The notes beneath the pieces are model-generated. The model did not search any database. It saw only the letters and a list, made by a program, of their open reading frames with translations, and had not been told where the DNA came from. 40,781 nucleotides of DNA from Candidatus Neomicrothrix sp. UBA7884 (GTDB lineage: Bacteria > Actinomycetota > Acidimicrobiia > Acidimicrobiales > MedAcidi-G1). The translations under genes and the position numbers were made by a program. Positions within the stretch are counted from its first letter, which is position 1. Each line of letters begins with the position of its first letter. Where the stretch lies: positions 1-40,781 of the forward strand of contig DLRQ01000038.1 in assembly GCA_002501135.1 (NCBI GenBank), read 5' to 3'. Positions 14,295 to 21,883 of the stretch are shown here, piece after piece.

Positions 14295-16769
14295 ATGTCT
14301 GACCACTACGACCCGCAGTCGATCGAGCAGCGCTGGCAGCAGCACTGGAGCGATGACGGAACATACGAGGTCGATAACGACGACCCACGTCCATCTTTCT
14401 ACGTGTTGTCGATGTATCCGTACCCGAGCGGTCCGGCCCACATGGGACACGTGCGCAACTACACGATGGGTGACCTGTTGGTCCGGTACCGGACCATGCG
14501 CGGCGATGGCGTGCTCTCGCCGATCGGCTTCGACTCGTTCGGCCTGCCCGCCGAGAATGCAGCCATCAAGACCGGCACGCACCCGCGGATCAACACCGAC
14601 GCGAACGTGGCGACACTCTCAGCGTCCCTGCGCCGAATCGGCGCCGTGTACGACTGGCGGCGCGAGATCCGGAGCCACGACCCCGCCTACATCCGCTGGA
14701 CCCAGTGGATATTCCTGAAGTTCTACGAGGCGGGCCTCGTCTACCGGGGTGAAGCTCCCGTCAACTGGTGCCCCGGCTGCAAGACCGTCCTCGCCAACGA
14801 ACAGGTGCTCCCAGATGGAACCTGCGAGCGCTCAGGCGACCTAGTCGACCGGCGCGACATGGAGCAGTGGTTCTACCGAATCACCGCCTACGCCCAGGAA
14901 CTGCTCGACGGCCTCGAGGACCTGGACTGGCCCGAGAAGGTCAAGATAATGCAACGCCACTGGATCGGTCGCTCAGAAGGTGCCCAGTTCGGACTGCCGG
15001 TTGCCGATGATGAGGGTCAACCCCGCACCGATGTCGAGCCTCTGGCGGTCTACACAACCCGGCCCGACACCAGCTTTGGAATCACCTTCGCCGTCATGTC
15101 GCCAGAGCATCCGCGGGTCGATGAACTGACCACCGACGAGCAACGCCCGGCGGTCGAGGTCTTCCGGGAGTCAGTGGCAGGCCGCTCCGAGATCGACAGG
15201 CTCTCAAGCACCGGCAGCCTCGACAAGCGTGGGGTGGCAACCGGCTGCCACGTCGTCAACCCCTTCAACGGACAGTCGATACCGCTTTTCCTGGCCGACT
15301 ACGTGCTCATGACCTACGGAACAGGGGCGATCATGGCTGTGCCGGGCGAGGACCAGCGCGACTGGGACTTCGCCGTGGCCCACGGCTGCGACATCGTGCG
15401 GACCGTGCAGCCTCCAGCGGACTTCAACGGCGACGCCTACACCGGTGAGGGGCCTGCCATCAACAGCGGCTTCCTCGATGGCATGGACATGATCGAAGCC
15501 AAGGCTGCGGCAATCGACTGGCTCGAGACCAAGGAGATTGGGGAGAGGACGGTCAAGTTCAGGCTCCGCGACTGGCTCTTGTCACGCCAGCGCTACTGGG
15601 GATGTCCGATCCCAATCGTCTACTGCGACACCTGCGGAGAACAACCCGTCCCGGTGGCCGACCTGCCGGTGGATCTTCCCGACGATGTCGAGTTCATGCC
15701 GACGGGCCAGTCGCCGCTCACGACCCACGAGGGTTTCCTGGCTGCGACCTGCCCCGGCTGTGGAGGTCCTGCCCGTCGCGAGACCGACACCATGGACACC
15801 TTCGTCGACTCTTCGTGGTACTTCCTGCGATTCTCGGACCCGTGGTGCGACGAGGCGCCATTCTCGGCTGCTGACGCTGAGCGCTGGCTGCCGGTCGACC
15901 AGTACATAGGGGGCGTCGAGCACGCAATTCTGCACCTCATGTACGCACGCTTCTTCACCAAGGCACTCTCGGACCTCGGGGTGGCGCCAGCAGGTCTCCG
16001 AGAGCCCTTCCGGCGACTGTTCACCCAGGGAATGATCCGTCTCGGTGGAACCAAGATGTCCAAGTCGAAGGGGAACCTTGTCGCTCCCGAGGAGATCCTG
16101 GACTCCCAGGGCGCCGACGCCCTGCGCCTGGCGCACCTCCAGGTCAAGCCACCCCAGGAGGACGTCGACTGGGAGGACTTCGGCATCGATGGATGTTCCA
16201 AGTTCCTGAACAGGGTCTGGCGGCTCTGCGCGCCCGGCGGATCGCTCACAGCCGGAGCGCGAAGCGGTGAGCCCACCGACGCCGACGCTGAGGTCGACCG
16301 GTCCACCCACAGGCTGGTCTACAGGGTCACCGGCGAGTACGACCGGTGGTCCTACAACACGGCCGTGGCCGGCTTCATGGAGTTCACCAACACCCTCTAC
16401 CGCTGGGTCCAGTCCGACGACGGCCCACACGCCGAAACCCTCGACGCCGCCGTCGACGCCCTTCTCCTGGTTATGGCACCGGCTGCACCCCACCTGTGTG
16501 CCGAACTCTGGGAGCGCCGAAACGGCGGCCACGTACACACCGAACCATGGCCGACGGCAGATCCGTCGAAACTCCGCGACGACACGGTGACCATGGTGGT
16601 CCAGGTCAACGGAAAGGTCCGAGACCGAATCGAGGTTCCCTCCGATGTCACTGCAGATGCCGCCGAGGCCATGGCGCTCGAATCGGAGCGGGTCCAGGAG
16701 TTCCTGGCGGGAGACACCCCCGGGAAGGTGATCGTCAGACCACCATCGCTCGTGAACCTGGTTGTCTGA
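14295..16769 (+). CDS. leuS: Leucyl-tRNA synthetase
   Basis: An 824-residue class I aminoacyl-tRNA synthetase charging tRNA-Leu. The HIGH-type motif is PYPSGPAHMGH at 42-52, the zinc-like cysteine cluster WCPGCKTVLANEQV follows, the editing domain (CP1) covers about 220-420 with TRPDTSFGITF, and KMSKSKGN begins near residue 586. The C-terminal anticodon-binding and ubiquitin-like parts end with VQVNGKVRDRIEVP. This is the bacterial short form. The start follows the leaderless promoter. The gene converges with the PAC2 gene, with 9 bp between stops. Confidence 0.98.
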   Translation: MSDHYDPQSIEQRWQQHWSDDGTYEVDNDDPRPSFYVLSMYPYPSGPAHMGHVRNYTMGDLLVRYRTMRGDGVLSPIGFDSFGLPAENAAIKTGTHPRINTDANVATLSASLRRIGAVYDWRREIRSHDPAYIRWTQWIFLKFYEAGLVYRGEAPVNWCPGCKTVLANEQVLPDGTCERSGDLVDRRDMEQWFYRITAYAQELLDGLEDLDWPEKVKIMQRHWIGRSEGAQFGLPVADDEGQPRTDVEPLAVYTTRPDTSFGITFAVMSPEHPRVDELTTDEQRPAVEVFRESVAGRSEIDRLSSTGSLDKRGVATGCHVVNPFNGQSIPLFLADYVLMTYGTGAIMAVPGEDQRDWDFAVAHGCDIVRTVQPPADFNGDAYTGEGPAINSGFLDGMDMIEAKAAAIDWLETKEIGERTVKFRLRDWLLSRQRYWGCPIPIVYCDTCGEQPVPVADLPVDLPDDVEFMPTGQSPLTTHEGFLAATCPGCGGPARRETDTMDTFVDSSWYFLRFSDPWCDEAPFSAADAERWLPVDQYIGGVEHAILHLMYARFFTKALSDLGVAPAGLREPFRRLFTQGMIRLGGTKMSKSKGNLVAPEEILDSQGADALRLAHLQVKPPQEDVDWEDFGIDGCSKFLNRVWRLCAPGGSLTAGARSGEPTDADAEVDRSTHRLVYRVTGEYDRWSYNTAVAGFMEFTNTLYRWVQSDDGPHAETLDAAVDALLLVMAPAAPHLCAELWERRNGGHVHTEPWPTADPSKLRDDTVTMVVQVNGKVRDRIEVPSDVTADAAEAMALESERVQEFLAGDTPGKVIVRPPSLVNLVV

Positions 16770-16778
16770 GCCGACCGG

Positions 16779-17645
16779 TCAGTCTTCTCGCGCTCTGAGA
16801 AAGCGCTCCAACTCGGCTGCCAGATCCTCGCCCGTGGGCAGGCGTCCGCCCGGGTCGTGGAGGTCGTCGTAGGCAGCTTCCAACTGCTCCAGCATCGTGA
16901 CATGCTCAGGATTTTGTGCCACCAGCTCGTCCAGACGGGACCGTGTGGCGAGGGTGCGCTCAGGAAGCGACCCGGTGTCGAGAAGTGCACCCGAAAGGGT
17001 GCTCAGCGCCTCGAGAAGGGTGAGCGACGCAGGAGGGTACGAGGCCGCTGCAAGGTAGTGGGGAACCTGGGCCCAGATGCCAACGGCCTGGATTCCCGCG
17101 GCGGCAGCCTCCACCTCGATTACAGCCTGGATGCCGGCCGGTACTGACAGGGTCGACGTGACGAAGTCAAGTTCACGTGTCAGATCCTCTGAACCTGCGG
17201 TGCACGCGAGGCGTGTCGGTCTCGTGTGGGGGACGGCGGCCGGGTAGGCGCCGAGTCCTATGGCCATCTGTACCCCCAGTGTTCGGCAGAGGTCGACGAC
17301 GGCAGCCGAGAAGAGACGCCACTCATGGTCCGGCTCCGGTCCGTCGAGAAGCAGGAGGTCGTTCCCGCCCCTGCGCTCGAGCAGGTGCACCTGAATGAGA
17401 GGCCACTTGATGCCTCTGGAGACACCGTTGACAAGGTCGACGGTAGGCCTGCGTGTCCTGTGGTCGAGCAGCCTGTCGGTATCGAACCCGGCGATGAGAC
17501 TGTTGCCGCCACCGGAGAGGAGAGCCTCGCGACACGCCATTGCCGCACCACCGGCATCGACCCACCCCTGCATGGCCATCAACAGGACCGGCCGGTCGAG
17601 CTCGGGACGGTCCAGAATCTCCAGCAGGGCAGAGGGATCGTTCAT
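16779..17645 (-). CDS. PAC2-family protein
   Basis: A 288-residue protein of the PAC2 (proteasome assembly chaperone 2-like) family, common in actinobacteria; its bacterial role is not settled. Features are the N-terminal MAMQGWVDAGGAA, the central LGAYPAAVPHTRPT and the GIWAQVPHYLAAASYPPAS block, followed by a helical acidic tail. The start is ATG at 17645, 16 bp after the phosphotransferase gene, which it follows in the same operon. A longer in-frame reading would extend deep into that gene and is not supported. A 5-codon micro-ORF ends on this ATG (ATGA). Confidence 0.88.
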   Translation of the reverse strand: MNDPSALLEILDRPELDRPVLLMAMQGWVDAGGAAMACREALLSGGGNSLIAGFDTDRLLDHRTRRPTVDLVNGVSRGIKWPLIQVHLLERRGGNDLLLLDGPEPDHEWRLFSAAVVDLCRTLGVQMAIGLGAYPAAVPHTRPTRLACTAGSEDLTRELDFVTSTLSVPAGIQAVIEVEAAAAGIQAVGIWAQVPHYLAAASYPPASLTLLEALSTLSGALLDTGSLPERTLATRSRLDELVAQNPEHVTMLEQLEAAYDDLHDPGGRLPTGEDLAAELERFLRARED

Positions 17646-17659
17646 CGGGTCACGCCCAT
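17642..17659 (-). CDS. Possible 5-codon coupling micro-ORF before the PAC2 gene
   Basis: ATG at 17659, 2 nt after the phosphotransferase stop, opens MGVTR and stops with TGA at 17644-17642, which overlaps the PAC2 ATG as ATGA. Such a frame could carry ribosomes from one gene to the next, but one this short can arise by chance. Confidence 0.2.
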   Translation of the reverse strand: MGVTR

Positions 17660-17661
17660 CT

Positions 17662-18693
17662 TCAGGCGCCGGGCAGCCGCGCTGCCGCCTCTCGGGCCAG
17701 GTCGGCAAGCACGACTGTCCGCTGACCAAAGGCCTCGATTGCCTGCGGGTCCGTGTCGGCCCCCATCGCCCCGGCGGCATAGCGCGTGTACACGCCTTCG
17801 ATTATGCACGCAGTTCGCCAGTATGCGAACGCAATGTAGAAGTCGAGGTCGACAAGGCTCCTGGATCCGACCTCCTCGTAGAGGTGGCGGATTTCGTCGG
17901 GGGAGGGGAAGCCATCTGCAGACATGGGAAGACCCATGCCACTTGATGCCCGCTCGTCTGAGTAGGCGATCATTGCAGCCACGTCCGCCAGCACGTCTCC
18001 GAGGGTGCAGAGTTCCCAGTCGAGCACCGCTGCGACGCCGCCGTCTGGCTCCATGATCGTGTTGTCGATCCTGTAGTCGCCGTGGACAATGCCGACTCCC
18101 TGCTGCTTCGGCACCCTGGCAGCGAGGGTGTCATGCACCTCGAGGACGTATGGCACCTCCCGGTCGGCGGACTCGACGAACTGTGCCCGCCACCTCTTCA
18201 ACTGGCGTTCTATGTATCCCTCCCTGCGACCGAGGTCGGCAAGGCCCACGGCGTCGACGTCGACGCCGTGGATTGAGGCCAGGACCTCAACGAGGGAGAT
18301 GCCCATCTTTCGGCGCAACTCCACCGGATGGGCAAGAGCGTCGTCGAGGGTCCTCACGACAGCACCATCGACGAACTCCATCACGTAGAAGGGGGCATCG
18401 TTCACCTCGACGTCGGCACACATGCCGATGACACCGGGAACCGGTACGCCGCTGTCGGCCAGGGCGCTGATGACCCGGTGCTCCCTGGCCATGTCGTGTG
18501 CGGTCGCAAGAACGTTGCCTAGCGGTGGACGCCTCAGCACCCATCGGCGGTCCGAGGCGTCGCTGACCGAGTAGGTGAGGTTCGAGTGGCCTCCGGCGAT
18601 CTTGGAAAAGGTGAGCGTGCCATCGATGCCTCCGATCAACGGCGAGAGCCACCGGCTCACGCTGGCATGGTCGATTCCGGGCTCGTTGCTCAT
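17662..18693 (-). CDS. APH-fold phosphotransferase (ACAD10/11-type kinase domain family)
   Basis: A 343-residue protein with the aminoglycoside phosphotransferase/choline-kinase fold. Visible are the glycine loop GGHSNLTY (34-41), WVLRRPP (51-57), the catalytic HGDYRIDN (204-211) and the metal-binding LDWE (224-227), then YWRTACIIEGVYTRY. Members of this subfamily resemble the kinase part of eukaryotic ACAD10/11 and are frequent in actinobacteria; some act in hydroxy-acyl catabolism. The substrate cannot be told here and antibiotic resistance should not be assumed. The ATG at 18693 lies 7 nt after TACGTT. It is divergent from the thioredoxin gene and cotranscribed with the PAC2 gene. Confidence 0.88.
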   Translation of the reverse strand: MSNEPGIDHASVSRWLSPLIGGIDGTLTFSKIAGGHSNLTYSVSDASDRRWVLRRPPLGNVLATAHDMAREHRVISALADSGVPVPGVIGMCADVEVNDAPFYVMEFVDGAVVRTLDDALAHPVELRRKMGISLVEVLASIHGVDVDAVGLADLGRREGYIERQLKRWRAQFVESADREVPYVLEVHDTLAARVPKQQGVGIVHGDYRIDNTIMEPDGGVAAVLDWELCTLGDVLADVAAMIAYSDERASSGMGLPMSADGFPSPDEIRHLYEEVGSRSLVDLDFYIAFAYWRTACIIEGVYTRYAAGAMGADTDPQAIEAFGQRTVVLADLAREAAARLPGA

Positions 18694-18700
18694 CGTCGCG

Positions 18701-18706
18701 AACGTA
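18701..18706 (-). promoter_or_regulatory. Predicted leaderless -10 element of the APH-PAC2 operon
   Basis: TACGTT on the minus strand, 7 nt before the ATG at 18693. The opposite-strand thioredoxin promoter begins 23 bp away, so both start sites fit in 48 bp. Confidence 0.6.
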
Positions 18707-18729
18707 GTGGAGCATGTAGGGGGGCTCCC

Positions 18730-18735
18730 TACCCT
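18730..18735 (+). promoter_or_regulatory. Predicted leaderless -10 element of the thioredoxin-like gene
   Basis: TACCCT ends 6 nt before the ATG at 18742. Confidence 0.58.
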
Positions 18736-18741
18736 GAGCAC

Positions 18742-19443
18742 ATGAATGTCACCGACGCCACATTTCAGGCCCAGGTTCTGGACCGGTCCAGTCAGGTGCC
18801 CGTGGTGGTCGACCTCTGGGCTGAGTGGTGTGGCCCATGCCGCTCCCTGACCCCGATCATCGAGAAGGTGGTTGCCGAAACCGGAGGCAAGGTCGAGTTG
18901 GCCAAGGTGGATATCGATGCCAACCCGGGAATCGCCCAGAGTTTCCAGGTGCAGTCGATTCCTGCCGTCTACGGCATTCGTGACGGTCAGGTGGTCGGCA
19001 ACTTTGTCGGCGCACAGGGAGAAGATGCCGTCCGTTCGTTCGTCCTGGGGTTGATGGTGGGCGAGCAGCCAAGCCCCGTCGATCTCCTTGTCGAGGCAGG
19101 TGACGAGCCCTCCCTCCGCCAGGCGGTCGAGCTTGAACCGAAGAACCCTGTGGTTGTCTGTGCACTGGCTGCGCTGCTGATCGAGCGCGACGACGATGGT
19201 GACAGCGCCGAGGCCCTGGCGTTGATTGCCCAGATACCCGAATCGGCCGAAACCCGTCGGCTTACCGCCATCGCACGTGTCGAGGCGGTCGACGACATCG
19301 ATGCCACCCTTGGCGAACTTCTGGAACTGGTGAGCCACGACGAGGAGGCGAGGGGTCGGTTCATCGACCTCCTCGAGGTGCTGGGGCCAGACGATGAGCG
19401 CACCGCCACCTGGCGACGCCGCCTGACTTCAGCCCTGTACTGA
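18742..19443 (+). CDS. Thioredoxin-domain protein with TPR-like tail (CnoX/YbbN type)
   Basis: A 233-residue cytoplasmic protein. Residues 1-105 are a thioredoxin fold with the active site WCGPC at 29-33 and the cis-proline region SIPAVYG. Residues 115-233 are helical and TPR-like (VDLLVEAGDEPSLRQAVELEPKNP and following). This architecture is that of CnoX/YbbN, a chaperone-linked thioredoxin. Unlike E. coli CnoX, both active-site cysteines are present, so redox activity is possible. The start is set by its promoter; the open frame upstream overlaps the divergent gene and is discarded. Confidence 0.9.
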   Translation: MNVTDATFQAQVLDRSSQVPVVVDLWAEWCGPCRSLTPIIEKVVAETGGKVELAKVDIDANPGIAQSFQVQSIPAVYGIRDGQVVGNFVGAQGEDAVRSFVLGLMVGEQPSPVDLLVEAGDEPSLRQAVELEPKNPVVVCALAALLIERDDDGDSAEALALIAQIPESAETRRLTAIARVEAVDDIDATLGELLELVSHDEEARGRFIDLLEVLGPDDERTATWRRRLTSALY

Positions 19444-19454
19444 CCAGAGACATC

Positions 19455-19472
19455 GGTCGCCCTCTGGCGACC
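19455..19472 (+). terminator. Strong hairpin after the thioredoxin-like gene
   Basis: GGTCGCC-CTCT-GGCGACC: a perfect 7-bp stem with a 4-nt loop, 11 nt after the stop codon. No T-run follows, as is common for terminators in high-G+C actinobacteria. Confidence 0.5.
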
Positions 19473-19564
19473 CGCCGGCAGGTCCGGCACAGTCGGCTTC
19501 CCCCGCAACCGACCCTTGCGGAGGCTCGGTTCGTGGCCCACACTGCCGCCCCTGCCGGGGCGTG

Positions 19565-19570
19565 TACCGT
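19565..19570 (+). promoter_or_regulatory. Predicted leaderless -10 element of the folP2-holA operon
   Basis: TACCGT ends 7 nt before the GTG at 19578, selecting this start over an in-frame ATG at 19533. Confidence 0.62.
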
Positions 19571-19577
19571 CGGCCGG

Positions 19578-20426
19578 GTGATCGTGGAACTGGGCACCGG
19601 CAACATGCGTGACATCTCACATCGTGCTCTCGTAATGGGAATCCTCAACCGGACACCGGACTCGTTCTACGACAACGGCCGCTTCTGGAGCTTCGACGAC
19701 TTCTTGAACCTGGCCGAACGTCACATGTCCCAGGGCGCCGACATCCTCGACGTTGGCGGCGTGAGAGCCGGACCGGGTCCCGAGGTGACCCTCGCCGAGG
19801 AGTTGGACCGGACCTGTGATGCAGTAGCTGCCCTTCGCAGACGCTTTGACGTTCCAATAGCGATCGACACATTCAGGGGCGAGGTGGCCCGCGCCGCCTT
19901 TGTGGCCGGAGCCTGTATCGGCAACGACATAAGCGGGTTTGCAGACCCGTCCTACCTGCCGGCGTGTGTCGAGCATGCCGCCGCCGTGGTTGCCACACAT
20001 GCCAGGCTTGGCCCGCGCATCCCCGACCCTGCGCCCAGCTACCAGGACCTCCTGGACGAGGTCGGGACCTTTCTGGGGGTCAGGGCGGCATGGGCAGAGG
20101 CCGCAGGGGTGCCACGGAACCGGATCATGGTCGATGCGGGCCTCGACCTCGGCAAGACGCCGGCGATGTCAGCGACCCTCCTCCGTGAATCTGACCGGCT
20201 GGCCGGGCTCGGATACCCGGTGTTCCTGTCGGCATCCAACAAGGGGTTCCTCGGCGAACTCGTTGATGCCGCGGTCGACGACCGGGCCCAGGCCACATGG
20301 GCTGCCCATGCCCTCGGTGTCGGGCTGGGCTGTCGGATACTTCGTTCACACGACGTGCTCGGTGCCCGTCGTGTCGCAGACGTCATGGCATCCCTCCTTG
20401 AGACCCGTGCCGGGGTTCTCACATGA
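19578..20426 (+). CDS. folP2: Dihydropteroate synthase paralogue (FolP2 type)
   Basis: A 282-residue TIM-barrel protein of the pterin-binding family. It reads MGILNRTPDSFYDNG at 20-34, DVGGVRAGPG at 58-67 and LSASNKGFLG near 217-226, where true dihydropteroate synthases have NVTPDSFSDGG, GGESTRPG and a GxSRKxFIG block. From memory, these substitutions match mycobacterial FolP2 (Rv1207), a paralogue reported to lack dihydropteroate synthase activity in M. leprae. The pterin-side residues IDT and NDISG are retained. Its function is therefore open. It overlaps holA by ATGA. Confidence 0.85.
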   Translation: MIVELGTGNMRDISHRALVMGILNRTPDSFYDNGRFWSFDDFLNLAERHMSQGADILDVGGVRAGPGPEVTLAEELDRTCDAVAALRRRFDVPIAIDTFRGEVARAAFVAGACIGNDISGFADPSYLPACVEHAAAVVATHARLGPRIPDPAPSYQDLLDEVGTFLGVRAAWAEAAGVPRNRIMVDAGLDLGKTPAMSATLLRESDRLAGLGYPVFLSASNKGFLGELVDAAVDDRAQATWAAHALGVGLGCRILRSHDVLGARRVADVMASLLETRAGVLT

Positions 20427-21436
20427 GCCGATCACCGGTGCTGTTGATCTCGGGCGACGAGGCCCTGGTTGGTGAGGCCCTCAGGCAGGCTGTCAACGAA
20501 GCTCTGGGCGATGAAGACAGGGCGTTCGCCCTTGAGGAACTTTCCGAGGAGAGCTACAGGACCGACGGCGAGCTTGACCTCGCCCCAATTGTAGATGCGG
20601 CCCAGACCCCGCCGATGCTCACCGGAAGGCGCGTGGTGGTCGCTAGGAACGTGGGGCGCTTCGGCCGGGCCGACGAAGTGGAGGGTCTGATCCGTTATCT
20701 GGAGGCGCCGCTCAATACGACAACCCTGATACTCGTCTGGGAAAAGGGCGTGAACCCGGTACAGCAACGGCTTGCTTCAGTTCCAAAGGTGCTGACAGAG
20801 GCGATCGCTGCGGTAGGTGGCGAGGTGTTGAAGTGCTCGGTCGGCAGAGGCCGCGACGCCGACCAGTGGGTTGCCGATCAGATCGCCCACGCCGAAGTGG
20901 ACCTCGACGGTCGGGCGAAGGCGATGATTGTCGAGAGGATCGGCGAGGACAGGACAAGGGTTATCGGACTCCTTGCGACCCTTGCCGGGGTATTCGGTTC
21001 CGGTCACGAGGTTGGAGCCGCCGACGTCGCCCCGTACCTGGGTGACGCTGGAGGCGTCACACCATGGGACCTGACCGATACCATCGACTCCGGCGATATC
21101 CCAGCAGCTATCTCAAAGCTCCACCGCACCATGGGGGCTGGCGAGCGTCATCCCCTCGGTGTTCTGGCTGCGCTTCATGGGCACTATGCGAGGCTGCTGC
21201 GACTCGATGGTGCCGGCCTGGCCGACGAGAAGTCGGCGGCAGCTGCGCTGGGAATCAAGCCCTATCCGGCCAAGAAGGCCCTAGCGACAGGCAGGAGGCT
21301 TGGCTCGGACCGGATAGCGAAGGCGATACGGCTTCTGGGTGATGCGGATCTGGACCTGAGGGGACGCAGCGCATGGCCGCCCGAACTGGTGGCTGAGGTA
21401 CTGGTTGCCCGCCTGACCTCGTTGTCCCGTCGTTGA
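20423..21436 (+). CDS. holA: DNA polymerase III delta subunit
   Basis: A 337-residue clamp-loader subunit, which opens the beta clamp in the gamma/tau complex. It has the degenerate AAA+ fold of HolA: ISGDEALVGEAL at the start, PPMLTGRRVVVARNV in the middle, and the C-terminal collar domain from about residue 205 (GDIPAAISKLHRTMGAGERHP). The ATG overlaps the folP2 stop (ATGA), so translation is likely coupled. Position before rpsT is the conserved one, although comEA/comEC, which commonly precede holA, are absent. Confidence 0.92.
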   Translation: MSRSPVLLISGDEALVGEALRQAVNEALGDEDRAFALEELSEESYRTDGELDLAPIVDAAQTPPMLTGRRVVVARNVGRFGRADEVEGLIRYLEAPLNTTTLILVWEKGVNPVQQRLASVPKVLTEAIAAVGGEVLKCSVGRGRDADQWVADQIAHAEVDLDGRAKAMIVERIGEDRTRVIGLLATLAGVFGSGHEVGAADVAPYLGDAGGVTPWDLTDTIDSGDIPAAISKLHRTMGAGERHPLGVLAALHGHYARLLRLDGAGLADEKSAAAALGIKPYPAKKALATGRRLGSDRIAKAIRLLGDADLDLRGRSAWPPELVAEVLVARLTSLSRR

Positions 21437-21447
21437 CGGAACCTGAC

Positions 21448-21705
21448 CTAACCGGCGGCGTTCAGGTGTTTCTGCAGCCTCGACTTGCGGCGAGATGCCG
21501 TGTTGGCGTGAATGATCCCCTTGGTGGCCGCCTTGTCGATCATCTTCATGGCCTCGACAGCATCGGCACCGGTTGCATCGCCAGCCTCGGCGGCGGCAAG
21601 GGCGTTCTTGATGCGGGTACGAAGTTCGGTACGCAGGGTGCGATTGCGGACACGGCGCTTCTCGTTCTGACGGTTTCGCTTGATCTGGCTCTTGATGTTG
21701 GCCAC
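21448..21705 (-). CDS. rpsT: 30S ribosomal protein S20
   Basis: An 85-residue basic protein of the S20 family that binds 16S rRNA early in 30S assembly; it begins ANIKSQIKRNRQNEKRRVRN after the initiator. The start GTG at 21705 is chosen because GAGGTG lies 9 nt upstream; an in-frame GTG at 21717 lies inside that Shine-Dalgarno. The gene sits opposite holA and lepA, which is its common place. Its leader is unusually structured for this window, with two hairpins. Confidence 0.96.
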   Translation of the reverse strand: MANIKSQIKRNRQNEKRRVRNRTLRTELRTRIKNALAAAEAGDATGADAVEAMKMIDKAATKGIIHANTASRRKSRLQKHLNAAG

Positions 21706-21729
21706 CGGGGCACACACCTCATTTAGTAG

Positions 21730-21750
21730 ACCCGGTAGTTGGTGCCGGGT
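21730..21750 (-). promoter_or_regulatory. Hairpin 1 in the rpsT leader
   Basis: In the minus-strand RNA, ACCCGG and CCGGGU form a 6-bp stem with a 9-nt loop, ending about 24 nt before the start codon. It is a candidate site for control by S20 itself. Confidence 0.4.
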
Positions 21751-21769
21751 GCTGTATCAGGACATGGCT

Positions 21770-21786
21770 GCGGATAGACCATCCGC
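21770..21786 (-). promoter_or_regulatory. Hairpin 2 in the rpsT leader
   Basis: GCGGAT and ATCCGC form a perfect 6-bp stem with a 5-nt loop. With hairpin 1 it occupies much of the predicted 98-nt leader. Confidence 0.4.
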
Positions 21787-21809
21787 ATTCCCTGTCAGGG
21801 CAGCCGTCA

Positions 21810-21815
21810 AGCGTA
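21810..21815 (-). promoter_or_regulatory. Predicted -10 element of rpsT
   Basis: TACGCT on the minus strand. With a start site about 7 nt downstream, the leader would be close to 98 nt, in contrast to the leaderless units around it. Confidence 0.45.
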
Positions 21816-21868
21816 GCGCCCGACCCCGTGGATACCGCCCGTAGCGCCTTCCTGATCGGGAGCGGCGC

Positions 21869-21874
21869 TACCGT
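21869..21874 (+). promoter_or_regulatory. Predicted leaderless -10 element of lepA
   Basis: TACCGT ends 9 nt before the lepA ATG at 21884; no Shine-Dalgarno is visible. Confidence 0.55.
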
Positions 21875-21883
21875 CAGCCGCGC

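Noticed and set aside
17662..18693. An antibiotic resistance gene (aminoglycoside phosphotransferase)
   Set aside because: The APH fold is shared by many kinases; sequence blocks match the ACAD10/11-like group, and there is no mobile element or resistance context.
18586..18741. N-terminal extension of the thioredoxin-like protein
   Set aside because: It lies on the divergent gene and before the promoter hexamer at 18730; the thioredoxin fold begins at 18742.
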